NCBI GenBank assembly: GCA_963971535.1
Contig: OZ020585.1
Coordinates: 161,404,226 to 161,468,225, forward strand
Source: Notolepis coatsorum
Taxonomy: Eukaryota; Chordata; Actinopteri; Aulopiformes; Paralepididae
Direction: 5' to 3'
DNA length: 64,000 bases
Shown: in pieces, positions 11,042 through 21,159 of the stretch
How positions within the stretch are numbered: the stretch's first letter is position 1
Layout: each line of letters begins with the position of its first letter
Made by a program: the position numbers and the translations under genes
The notes under the pieces: generated by a model
The model's database searches: none
Told to the model about the DNA's origin: nothing
What the model saw: only the letters and a program-made list of their open reading frames with translations

Positions 11042-11692
11042 AGTTCTCAGTGAGGTATAGAGAGTCCAATCTTTGGAATGCAGCTGATCCTATACTGAGG
11101 AAATCTCCATCTCTGCTTATTTTTAAAGCAAACTACAAAAAAATGCTCATATCCAAAAGTAGTAGATAGATAAATAGGTCATACATGTAGGTATGCATTT
11201 GGTTATGTGGGTGGGTAGGTTTGTAGGCAGGTGGGTGGGTGGTTATGTATTATTATGTACGCAGTATACAGTATATGCATGTATGTACTTTGTGTATGTA
11301 TTTTGTATTAACACGTATCTTTTTTTAAAGATTTATTTTTTAGCGTTTATCGCTTTTTACTACTGGGCAGTCCAGTAGAGAGAGAGAGAGGAGGAACAGG
11401 AGACAGAGTGGGGGGAAGACATTCTGCAAATAACGACGGGTCCGGGAATTGAACCTGGGTCGGCCGTGCCGCGACTCAGTGCGTTATGTGGTTCGCCACT
11501 GGGTCGCCCAACACGTATCTTTTGAATGTATTCTGGTATTTTATAACATGTATATGTTTGATTTTACAAAACAGGGGAAGTTCTTGATAAGCCTCTAGGC
11601 TTCTAACTTCTCCTTCACAATATGGTTATAACTTATAATGTATTTTTTTTTACTTTTGTTTAACTGTGTTAATAAATAAATACAAAAAAAAT
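11042..11692 (+). mobile_element. Non-LTR retrotransposon 3' end (interrupted by SINE)
   Basis: The start reads as the C-terminus of a LINE reverse transcriptase (SNLWNAADPILRKSPSLL, then FKANYKKMLISKSSR and a stop near 11168), followed by a 3' UTR with short GGGTGGGT/ATGTAT-type repeats and a tail of AATAAATAAATACAAAAAAA (11670-11692). A tRNA-type SINE (11324-11509) has inserted into this UTR. The LINE family is not certain. Confidence 0.5.
11310..11523 (-). mobile_element. tRNA-derived SINE with 14-bp target-site duplication
   Basis: Read on the minus strand, 11509 to 11324, this is a SINE with a tRNA-like head (GGGCGACCCAGTGGCGAACC and a B box GGTTCAATTCC), a short body and an A/T-rich tail (AAAAATAAATCTTTAAAAAA). 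It is flanked by the perfect direct repeat AACACGTATCTTTT at 11310-11323 and 11510-11523. The insertion lies in the 3' UTR of an older LINE fragment. Confidence 0.88.
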
Positions 11693-12426
11693 ATATATAT
11701 CAGCCATGTGGTCTATATTCTGTGCAAGTGTGCAAGTTAATCACTGCCATAACTCTGCACACTGCACCGTAGCACTTTATGGCACCTATGACACTTCTCT
11801 CTTCAATCAGTGAATAAAATTTGTTTTATTAAATTAAATCAGTTTTATTGAATTAGACTAGTTTTTTTTACTAATTCGTTTTTATTGAATTAGTTTGCAT
11901 GTTTATCATGATGATCAGTATTTATTTAAGTGTTTATTTTGTTATTTTAGTATGTAATGGCTATAACCAAGACCCGAGTACTGTATTTCATGCTTCCCAT
12001 GGAAAAATTACAATACACACGACTTTGACTTTGATGATAAAAATCAAGAAATGATTGTAACTGTATTACAATTCAAACGTCACGTACTTCAGAGAACAGA
12101 ATGAGGTTGTTGTTGATGCCATCATCATCCAATCAAACCGAGGTTTGAAAGGAAAAAAAGAGAAAAAATATCAGGCTGTGTGTTTCTGGAGGTCAGAGGT
12201 CAGAGAGAGAAACTGAGACTATGGTTATTTGAGAAAAGCAGCGGTTAGAGAACAAAGTCGAGTGACTCAAAGAGGCTCTTTGTCAAACTGTTCACGCGGT
12301 GCTTTTGAAACGGCTGCACTGAATCAAAGCACCTAAGAGGCGTGGTGGTACGGCCTCTTAGAGCTCCGCCTCCTCTGCCCTAACCCCCCCTCTAATATCA
12401 ATGTAACATCAATCCATCCATCTACA
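11693..12426. other. No gene recognised
   Basis: AT-rich sequence followed by mixed unique sequence, with a few short near-repeats (TTTTATTGAATTAG around 11820-11895). No supported coding sequence. Confidence 0.5.
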
Positions 12427-13102
<676 letters not shown>

Positions 13103-13109
13103 ACACACA

Positions 13110-13462
13110 TCCACATGAACACACTTTAAACAAACACTCACCTTAACACTCACTTTAGACACTTTAAATACTTTACACTACATCATATTTATCTATTTAT
13201 TAATTAAAGAGATTTGCACTACCTGCATACCTCATTTTGTATTTTGCCAAGTTTTTGTACCTCTGTCTGCATTTTTACTTCATTGTACTTAGGTTGTATT
13301 TAAGTTGTACTTTAGTTTGTGTATTGTATATTGTATAGTGTTGGGACTTATTCCAAAAAAAAATCTGTATGAAGCACATTCTCAGGAGGCTCATACAGAA
13401 CCAAGCATTTCACTGTAATGTACATGTGCTTTAAATAAAAGCAAACTTGAACTTGAACTTTT
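13110..13462 (+). mobile_element. LINE 3' UTR/tail, CTTGAA-type
   Basis: It contains GTATGAAGCACATTCTCA and CAAGCATTTCACTGTAATGTA and ends in AAACTTGAACTTGAACTT. A related copy ends at 24644 with the same tail type. The tail resembles that of the L2-like LINE at 7469. No coding part remains. Confidence 0.6.
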
Positions 13463-13689
13463 GTTTCTCAGGACAGGAGGAGAAAGTGGCCAAAATGTAG
13501 CTGGCAAAAGTTGCCCATTGAGGTGAACGCAGGAGAGGAGAAGATTTATCACAGAGAACGTTCCGGACGAACGTGTTAACCGGAGCGACGCAAGCTCCCA
13601 CTGCTGCGCGGCCAAGTCGAAGAGGAGCGGCAAATATCCCATCCCACTGTTTTGTTATTTCATTAGAATTACTGTATATATACTTGACC
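13463..13689. other. No gene recognised
   Basis: Mixed unique sequence. A CAG after a T-rich stretch near 13470 could mimic a splice acceptor, but the following frames are short and unlike a known protein. Confidence 0.4.
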
Positions 13690-14011
13690 ACAGTGTACAG
13701 CCCTGGCCTATTTTTATTTAAATGTTTATAATTATACTATATTCTATTGTGCTCCTATTTCATTTAGTTTATATAACTTTTTATTTTTCAGTTGTGCAGC
13801 CCTGGCCTATTTTTATTTCATAATTATATTCTAATGTACTTCTATCTTTATTTTGTTCCATTTTTTATTCCATTTTATTTTATTCTACCTTTTAATTTTA
13901 TTATTTGTCCGTTAATGTCTGTCCGTTAATGTCGCACCGAAAACTACCAAAGCAAATTCCTTGTATGTGAAAACTACTTGGCAATAAAGACCTTTCTGGT
14001 TCTGATTCTGA
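13690..14011 (+). mobile_element. L2-like LINE 3' tail
   Basis: AT-rich UTR ending in AATTCCTTGTATGTG, TTGGCAATAAAGACC and TCTGGTTCTGATTCTGA, the common 3' end of teleost L2-type elements. GTCCGTTAATGTC is duplicated near 13907-13935. No coding part remains. Confidence 0.65.
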
Positions 14012-14483
14012 CAACAACACAGCAGCACACAACAGGCCCGTCATCCAGAGAGGACCGAATGCTGACCGAATTGGACAGTGGTTAAGCCTCAACACAATAC
14101 CAACGTGTTGGTTTAAAACCAGCGGCCGCCAGGCTGGGAGTTAATCCTGAGGCATATTGGCTGCATGGTAACTATTAAGTCATATGATTTCTATAATCCT
14201 CAGGCTGCTATTAGGCTCCACGGGTCGGTGGACGGGAAGACGGGGACACGTCCACCACGAGGGACAGAGCTGCCGTCCAACACAGAGTGGACAGGAGTCA
14301 CTGTGTGTCTAATGGAGCAGAGAGGATATTCACAGACAATGAGCTCGCTGGAAAACCAGGAGGGGGGGATGAAAGAAAAATGTGTTTGTGCAGCTCTGTG
14401 CCTAAAGGAAAACACACACCTTTCCGTGTCAGAACGACTCCAGCTGCTGTGAGCATCCTGCAAGTTCACTATTAGAGTTTACA
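14012..14483. other. No gene recognised
   Basis: Unique-looking sequence with overlapping short frames on both strands. None shows a recognisable domain or supported splice pair. Confidence 0.45.
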
Positions 14484-14800
14484 TTAGATTAGATTTTATT
14501 AAAATGTATTGTCATCATACAGCACAAGTTCAGTACAAGGAAAGGAATATTGGTAACCAACCTAAAATGCAATAGTAATATACAATGTACAGGTGATTAA
14601 ACTGGGTATAAAATATATAGATACTACTGAGTAAAAGTGCTAATCAGATGTATGTACATAATAAGAGTTGTAGTATAATATGTACAGTGATACAGGTATA
14701 AAGACACTATGGTAGTAAGTCATACTGGCCAGCAGTGTAACTAGTAAGAGTAGGTAAGGGACATGTACAGATATACATATATATATAGTATCTAAAAAGG
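14484..14800 (-). mobile_element. LINE 3' tail fragment (minus)
   Basis: Read in reverse, the sequence ends with GTATGATGACAATACATTTT and AATAAAATCTAATCT, a retroposon-like AT-rich UTR similar in style to the L2-like tail at 7469-7520. No coding remnant. Confidence 0.45.
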
Positions 14801-14884
14801 ATTATATGCAGGTATGTACAGAAAGATGTGGATAAATATATATATGTTAAGAATAAATATATATAAAGTATAAAGTTTTATATT

Positions 14885-14980
14885 ATTTTCTACCTGAACA
14901 TGATAAATATCCATTACAGCATTACAGGTGTAGAAGTAGGTACATAGAAGGATTACATTTATCATGTCCAGGTAGAAAAT
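14885..14980. repeat. Inverted repeat, 24-bp arms, 48-bp loop
   Basis: The arms at 14885-14908 (ATTTTCTACCTGAACATG...) and 14957-14980 (...CATGTCCAGGTAGAAAAT) pair at 23 of 24 positions. It could be a small MITE or a local inverted duplication. Confidence 0.85.
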
Positions 14981-15060
14981 AGTTTTCAGACTGAAAACAT
15001 TTGAGACCATTATTAACAGAATTTTACTTCCAGGTATTAAGTTGCAGTAATTAGCCTGCA

Positions 15061-15660
15061 CCCCCCCCCCCCCCCCCCCTCCCAATACACAATGTCAACT
15101 TCAGAGTGTTCCAGTGATTTTGCACTCGAGTAGAAATCACATAAAGGCGGTTCCTGCAATTCAGAGCAAGCTAACCTAATTATGACTAATAGCTGAATGA
15201 GGCTCAGCCAGCAGAGCAGTGACTCTCTGGGTCTATTTATTAGGCCGTAAGGTGAAGGCTGTATCATTTCATCCCGTTCCCACCTCGGCGGACTACACAA
15301 TTTTCACTCTGGGTGAAAGATATATTGGTGTAGATTTAGGAACAAAAAGTTCTCCATTGACAAACTAGCCCGTTTTGCGCAATCATAATTTTAAAGTCGG
15401 GACTAGATCTTTCCTCGCGAACGGATACTTGGTCACCAGAGTGTTTTATTTGACGTAATTGGTGCGAGTTCGGTCACGTATCCTGCGCTCGACCAATAGC
15501 AGCTCTCTTTGTTGCGAGGATACGGCCCACGGGCAAGTATCTCGGGCAATAACTCTACACGTGGGCCCCCAATATATTCGTTTGCCTCGCACGGTTTCCG
15601 AAGTCCAAGAACTGACCTTCGAATATCAATAGTTCCACTATTGGACTATACGTGACCGAA
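15061..15660. other. No gene recognised; poly-C tract at start
   Basis: A C-run (15061-15079) is followed by unique sequence. A weak inverted pair, CACTCTGGGTGA near 15305 and TCACCAGAGTG near 15433, may mark a degenerate MITE. Confidence 0.4.
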
Positions 15661-15705
15661 CTCTAGTGTTATGTGAGGTAGTGTTATGTGAGGTAGTGTA
15701 TAATT

Positions 15706-16160
15706 GTTAGACTAGAAGTCTTTATTTGTCATGCAGTTTTAACACACACTCGCGAGATGGGCGACCCACAGGAACACACACACGCATGCACTAAGTCGCA
15801 GATGAAATGTCTCTCTGCACTTTTCCCATCCCGTTGTCCTTCCCCCCATGGGCAGCCGGGAGCAGATAGGGCGTCAACGTGAGCCGCACCCCGGGGATCA
15901 ATCCAAGTGCTCCTGTCCGTCTTCGTCAAGGACGCCACAGCGTTAGCGATCTGTTATGCATGTTTTTCCATTGGGTTTATCTTATCGGGGGGAAACCCTT
16001 GCGAGCACGGGGAGAACATGCAAACTCCACACAGAAAGGCCTGGGAGATACCCCACCTGAGTACCTTGCATCATGGAAACCTGGTCCCCAAGCGGGAATC
16101 GAACCCTGGACTTTCTTGCTGTGAGGCGACAGTGTTAACCACTACACCACCGTGCCGCTT
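15706..16160 (-). mobile_element. V-SINE/DANA-like SINE
   Basis: Read on the minus strand: a tRNA-like head (GCGGCACGGTGGTGTAGTGG, B box GGTTCGATTCC), the V-SINE central domain (TTTCTGTGTGGAGTTTGCAT, GTTCTCCCCGTG), a body with CCATGGGGGGAAGGAC, and a 3' tail TGACAAATAAAGACTTCTAG. It lies within the 15-bp minisatellite. The long body may include a second fused retroposon tail. Confidence 0.78.
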
Positions 16161-16245
16161 GTAATGTAGGGTAGTGTTATGTAGGGTAGTGTTATGTGAG
16201 GTAGTGTTATGTGAGGTAGTCTTATGAGAGGTAGGCGTGTTATAT

Positions 16246-16404
16246 AATAATAATAATTCATTACATTTATATAGCGCTTTTCTAGACACTCAAAGCGCTC
16301 CCCACAATCTAGGGTGGAAATTGCCTCCTTCACCACCACTGGTAGCACCCAACCTTGGGCTATGCAGTCTCAATGACTGCCATACACTGGCACCAGGCAC
16401 ACTC
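16246..16404 (-). mobile_element. Retroposon 3' tail with (ATT)n
   Basis: Read in reverse it ends AGCGCTTTGAGTGTCTAG, AAAAGCGCTATATAAATG and (AAT/ATT)n, a 3' end common to many teleost LINE/SINE families. It sits inside the same 15-bp minisatellite as the neighbouring SINE. Confidence 0.65.
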
Positions 16405-16442
16405 TATGTGAGGTAGGAGTGTTATGTGAGGTAGGCGTGTTG

Positions 16443-16647
16443 GGGAACATGCCTCCTCGCTGCCTCCTGTGGTTGAAGACCGTAGCTCTCTTTAAGAGTT
16501 GCGCCCAGCTGGAACTGATATGAGACAGGTCTCTGGGTGAGGGAGGGGGGGGGGGGGGGGGGGGGGGTGCCCTGGCAGTTGTCATAGCAATGGTGGTATT
16601 TGGTGGTATTTGTCACATCCTGCAGCCCAAAGAACAGATCATTGTAC
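16443..16647. other. No gene; poly-G tract
   Basis: Short unique sequence with a G-run at about 16546-16567. Confidence 0.6.
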
Positions 16648-17346
16648 TGTAATGTACTGTACTACACTACACCTCTGTCTATCATACTGTACTACACTAC
16701 ACCCCTGTCTATCATACTGTACTACACTGCACCCCTGTCTATCATACTGTACTACACTACACCTCTGTCTATCATACTGTACTACACTACACCTCTGTCT
16801 ATCATACTGTACTACACTACAGCTCTGTCTATCATACTGTACTACACTACACCTCTGTCTATCATACTGTACTACACTACACCCCTGTCTATCATACTGT
16901 ACTACACTACACCCCTGTCTATCATACCGTACTACAATACACACATGTCTATCATACTGTACTACACTACACCTCTGTCTATCATACTGTACTACACCCC
17001 TGTCTTTCATACTGTACTACACTACACCTCTGTCTATCATACTGTACTACACTACACCCCTGTCTATCATACTGTACTACACTACACCCCTGTCTATCAT
17101 ACCGTACTACAATACACACCTGTCTATCATACTGTACTACACTACACCCCTGTATATCATACTGTACTACACTACACCCCATGTCTATCATACTGTACTA
17201 CACTACACCCCTGTCTATCATACTGTACTACACTACACCCCTGTCTATCATACTGTACTACACTACACCCCATGTCTATCATACTGTACTACACTACACC
17301 CCTGTCTATCATACTGTATTACACTACACCCCTGTCTATCATACTG
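16648..17346. repeat. 30-bp minisatellite, about 23 copies
   Basis: The unit contains ATCATACTGTACTACACTAC followed by ACCYCTGTCT. The period is a multiple of three, so frames on both strands stay open through the array; these are not genes. A few units are shortened or have an extra base, which shifts the phase. Confidence 0.95.
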
Positions 17347-18100
17347 TTGCTTCTCCGGGCTGCGTTTTTGCCGATCAACCAATACATTGTTGGAAAGTTG
17401 AATTTGCCGCCTTTCGATCGTCACCACACTCAACCTATTGCGTGATTCATTCTAGAGTTACAAGACAAAACATCCGGCGAGCGTCATTTGACAAGCCGTT
17501 TGGAGTGACCACGTCCGGTTGTGAATGGTCCTGAACTGACCAGTCACCGCTGATGGCGAAAATGATTGACCACCGTTGTAGCCAAGGAGTGTCTGCTCCA
17601 AAAGTGATCCCAGACGGGCGCTGAGAGTAGAGGAAGGTGACACAAGAAGACGAAGAAGTCCATTGTTTTGACGAGAGCCTCTGAATGAATGGGAGCGGAC
17701 GGCCATTTTGGATAATCATGCCGGTTATTTACTGGTACACACATTACAGAAACCTTTGTAAAACATACATTTTCCGTGGGATTTTTATCAACTTTGGACC
17801 TGTACTACATAAGACTTCAGGCTATGAAACCATTATGTTTTCCAGCTCCTACCTCTCAGCTGGAACTTAAAAACAGGCATCTGGCAACCAGTAAAAAGAA
17901 ATGTGAGTACACATTTTACTTCAGTGTGTTCAAACCTCTGTTACTCTATTTCATTACCACTCAAAGTGATTTTTCTCCTGAAACTTAAGAACGTTACCTT
18001 TCAAAGGAGACCAGACTCATGCATGTGCTATAAGTATAAAGTTACTTTGGGTATGCAATCGTCACATTTATCTTTATAAAACCCCATTTTTGCCCGATGC
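17347..18100. other. No gene recognised
   Basis: Unique-looking sequence with several overlapping short frames on both strands. No domain, splice pair or repeat family was recognised. Confidence 0.45.
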
Positions 18101-18251
18101 TTAACCCTTTCACTGCCGCACTACCAAACGGTTAACCCTTTCACTGCGACAATACACAGAAGGTTAACCCTTTCACTGCCACACAACAGCAGGTGTCGGT
18201 AGTGTGATAGTAAAGGGTTAACCTTCTGTAGTGTGGCAGTGAAAGGGTTAA
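18101..18251. mobile_element. Cluster of piggyBac-like ends (mini-MITE)
   Basis: TTAA is followed by CCCTTTCACTGC at 18101, 18132 and 18164, and its reverse (GCAGTGAAAGGGTTAA or TAAAGGGTTAA) ends at 18221 and 18251. TTAA is the piggyBac target and CCCTTT...GCC is the typical terminus. This looks like a very small non-autonomous element with duplicated ends. Confidence 0.65.
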
Positions 18252-18336
18252 GAGGTTAAAAAAGTCTTGAGCCTCTGTCTCCCAGAATGCCTGTGCACGG
18301 CTCTGCTTGGGTAATAATGTGTGTAAATATACTTGA

Positions 18337-18593
18337 CAGGTGCACTATGTAGTTTCCGTCGAGTCAGGGAAGTGAAAAAGGAAATCGAAGGACACGGCCT
18401 GCAAATCTAATTACAAACATATTCTCGGCTTAAATTTGGTTCACGGTGCCTCAAAATGATTGTGTTTTGATTTATGATGACATGAGATATAGAATAATTC
18501 TAAGAATGACACGTATAGTAAATAAAGTGTTTTGTAAACTAATCAACCCCCCCCCCCTCCACCCCTTCCCCCGAAACTGCACAGTGCAACCTT
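18337..18593. mobile_element. Probable MITE with AGGTGCACTATG-type ends
   Basis: The left end CAGGTGCACTATGTAGTTTC (18337) and the reverse of the right end (TAAAGGTTGCACTGTGCAGT, then TTC) are imperfect inverted repeats around a non-coding body with a C-rich tract near 18547-18575. The superfamily is not resolved. Confidence 0.5.
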
Positions 18594-19002
18594 TAAACCC
18601 TTAAACCGTCCACTGACCAGTTCCTGTCTGGACCTGTGGGGGAGGAGCCTCTGCAGCATATCCAATAGCAAGGCCCTGCGTCCGGACATGTGGCGAGGAT
18701 ACTGGCCTGAGGTCAGCTGGAAGCGCCGGTGGTCCTCTGCACACCAGCCACAGAACCTGCAGCAGATGGTGGTGGTGGGGCTTCAACAACAGAGACATGT
18801 CTGGACGTCGCTCCCACACGATACACAAAACACAAACCAATTTACTCTGTGATCTGGAGCCATCTGTCTCCGAGTATCGCTTCGGTCTGGGAAAACACAT
18901 CGTACACGATGATAAAAAAAACATGTAATATAAGCAATATGCTGGCCCGCTGTGCTTGGAATAACTGATTGGAGAGGGATCGGATAGACACTGCTTTATT
19001 GT
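18594..19002. other. No gene recognised
   Basis: Mixed unique sequence. A 107-codon minus-strand frame lacks a domain and is probably spurious. Confidence 0.45.
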
Positions 19003-19271
19003 GACCGTCTGTAAATGGCTGCTTTTTTATAAGCGCTTTACAATTTGTTACTCACATTTTACCCATTCACTCACACATTCACTCACACATTCACACACCG
19101 ATGGCAGCGGCAACCATGCAAGGTGCCAACCTGCTCATTGGGAGCAATTAGGGGTTAAGTGTCTTGCTCAAGGACACATCGGCACGCTGTCCGGGAGGAG
19201 TGGGAATCGAACCGGGAATCTCCGGTTTGCCAGACGACTACTCTACCTCTCGAGCCACTGTCACCCCTTAA
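19003..19271 (-). mobile_element. tRNA-headed teleost SINE, copy 1
   Basis: Read in reverse: head GGGGTGACAGTGGCTCGAGA with B box GGTTCGATTCC, body with TTGAGCAAGACACTTAACCC and AGGTTGGCACCTTGCATGG, and a TTGTAAAGCGCTTATAAAAA tail. TCACTCACACATT units form a small repeat inside it. Confidence 0.78.
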
Positions 19272-19334
19272 ACTGTCTCCCTTTCACTTGATACATCCAT
19301 CAACAGCGAGATGTACAGGACATGGTTATGAAAT

Positions 19335-19500
19335 GGGTGGCGACAGTGGCTCTGGAGGTAGAGCAGTCATCTGGTAATCCGGAGGTTCCCAGTTCCTTGA
19401 GCAAGACACTTAACCCCCTAATTGCTCCCGATGAGCAGGTCGGCACCTTGCACGGTCGCCTCCGCCATCGGTGTGTTAATGTGTGAGTGAATGGGTAAAG
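19335..19500 (+). mobile_element. tRNA-headed teleost SINE, copy 2 (shortened)
   Basis: Same family as copy 1, plus strand (GTGGCGACAGTGGCTCTGG, CTTGAGCAAGACACTTAACC, GTGAGTGAATGGGTAAAG), lacking part of the middle and the tail. It is followed by a (CA)n tract at about 19515-19572. Confidence 0.75.
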
Positions 19501-19514
19501 TTTACCATTTTACA

Positions 19515-19524
19515 GACACACACA

Positions 19525-19572
<48 letters not shown>
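19515..19572. repeat. (CA)n microsatellite
   Basis: CACA dinucleotide run directly after SINE copy 2. Confidence 0.9.
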
Positions 19573-19578
<6 letters not shown>

Positions 19579-19633
19579 ACACATCACAGCGGAACACAGT
19601 GTTTACACTGGGACTAGTGGTCTGACTCTTCTG

Positions 19634-19905
19634 GGGTGACAGTGTCTCAGGAGGTAGAGGAGGTCATCTGGTAATCAGAAGGTTCCATTCCAGCTCCTCC
19701 CGGCAGCGTGTCGAAGTGTCCTTGAGCAAGACACTTAACCCCTTTAACCCCTTCAAGTGTCTTGCTCATGGACACTTCGACACACTGTCGGGACGAGATG
19801 AGCAGGTCGGCACCGTGCTCGGTCGCCTCCGCCGTTGGTGTGTGAGTGAATGGGTGAATGTGAGGAACAAAATTGTAAAGCGCTTTGGATAAAAGCTGTT
19901 GTATA
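19634..19905 (+). mobile_element. tRNA-headed teleost SINE, copy 3, with internal inverted duplication
   Basis: Head GGTGACAGTGTCTCAGGAGG, tail AATTGTAAAGCGCTTTGGAT. The segment at 19710-19736 is repeated in inverse orientation at 19755-19781 (26 of 27 positions), an unusual local inverted duplication within the SINE. Confidence 0.78.
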
Positions 19906-20720
19906 AACGCAGTCCGTTCCGTCAGCGCCACTCATTCCGAGCGTAATTAGATACAAACACACGACGACAGCAGCATGATATCACAGTCGGCTCCTGGCGC
20001 CGCTGTGTTTTCCCGGGACATCACAGGAGGAACACGACGGCGCGGGTAAAGTGGGGAACACCGACACAATCAGCCTCCCGCTGCGGCACGACTCACACAG
20101 CGGCTCACTCCCCGGGGAGAGGAGTCGCTGTGTGCCTCTGCCAGGCCGTGGCGTCCCGCTGAGCTCTCTCTCTCTCTGTTGTCCCTGCAGTATCTGGGAC
20201 AGGGCGTGTGGTTAGAGCCTCGCTTCCTTGATTGAGATGGAAAGGAGAGATAGCAAGCCGTGCGATTGTCATCGCGTTCATCAATTCTCTGCGTCTGCTT
20301 CGGGGGGGAAATCACTCGGCCTTCTGTCTGATGTGTGCTCGACGCAGACACAATATTGTGATCAGCGCATAACTTGAATGGATAGAGGGGCCTTTCCTGA
20401 AAAACATCAAGAGATATAAGAATCTCCTGTGGTACATTAACACTAAGCTGCCATAAGATCGTGATAATGTGGTGATGGAGACTCATAATAAAGTCTGAAT
20501 TAAACTGCCGCTGTTCCGTTGATGCCGTTGCCACGGTGACACCACCAACTCACCCAGAGCCGTGGCATTAAATAGCTCTAAACTTAACCAGGTGTGTCCG
20601 TTGGGAAGGAATGGTTCTCTCTCCGTTTTGCTTCCTTTCGTTCACGTTTTGCATTGGGCTGCTTTTCGTCGTATTGAGACACATCGTGAGTCAAGCTGTT
20701 GATAGATGTGTGGGAACGAG
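19906..20720. other. No gene recognised; possibly conserved non-coding
   Basis: Complex non-repetitive sequence. CTCTGTTGTCCCTGCAG near 20172-20188 resembles a splice acceptor, but the following plus frames close within 15-20 codons. A 154-codon minus-strand frame (20070-20534) has no recognisable domain. Confidence 0.4.
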
Positions 20721-20822
20721 CAGTGGTGGAAGAAGTATACGGCTCCTTGATAAATTAGTCAATGTAAAAGTCTTCAAATTCTACTTAAGTAAAAGTAGAG
20801 AAGTATTTTATATTGCTTCAGG
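20721..20822 (+). mobile_element. Fragment of common teleost DNA-transposon-like repeat
   Basis: CAGTGGTGGAAGAAGTATAC and CTACTTAAGTAAAAGTAGAG match the widespread teleost non-autonomous repeat of this type, as recalled. Only one end is present. Confidence 0.5.
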
Positions 20823-21112
20823 GGTTAAGTATCTTGCTCAAGAACCCCTACTGCTAACCCCTACTGTTAACCCCTACTCTTAACCCATACTGTTAACCCC
20901 TACTCTTAACCCCTACTGCTAACCCATACTGTTAACCCCTACTCTTAACCCCTACTGTTAACCCCTACTGTTAACCCTTACTGCTAACCCCTACTCTTAA
21001 CCCCTACTGTTAACCCCTACTGTTAACCCCTACTGTTAACCCCTACTCTTAAACCCCTACTGCTAACCTCTACTGTTAACCCATACTGTTAACCCCTACT
21101 GTTAACCCCTTC
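20822..21112. repeat. TAACCCCTACTGT minisatellite seeded by a SINE fragment
   Basis: The array begins with the SINE-like GGGGTTAAGTATCTTGCTCA and continues as about 22 units of roughly 13 bp (TAACCCCTACTGT, with CTCT or GCT variants). Confidence 0.85.
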
Positions 21113-21159
21113 TCTGACTTTTTTGAAAACCATTTGGTCTGTTTTCCTCATCTTTTCCA

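Larger units (their letters stand above)
15662..16442. repeat. 15-bp minisatellite split by two retroposons
   Basis: Units of GTTATGTGAGGTAGT occur at about 15668-15700, 16165-16236 and 16405-16440. The gaps are filled by a V-SINE-like element (about 15706-16160) and a retroposon tail (about 16246-16404). Confidence 0.8.

Noticed and set aside
16600-17534. Long frames on both strands through the 30-bp array (281 and 263 codons plus, 123 codons minus)
   Set aside because: They simply follow a ten-codon repeat; frames change at units of odd length.
18601-18924. Possible exon around 18.6-18.9 kb
   Set aside because: The minus-strand frame has His and Pro runs but no splice pair or recognisable motif.
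20070-20534. 154-codon minus-strand frame
   Set aside because: No domain, low-likelihood composition and an overlapping splice-acceptor-like site on the other strand. No support as a gene.
20848-21112. Interstitial telomere repeat
   Set aside because: The unit is about 13 bp (TAACCCCTACTGT), not TTAGGG; the likeness is limited to TAACCC.
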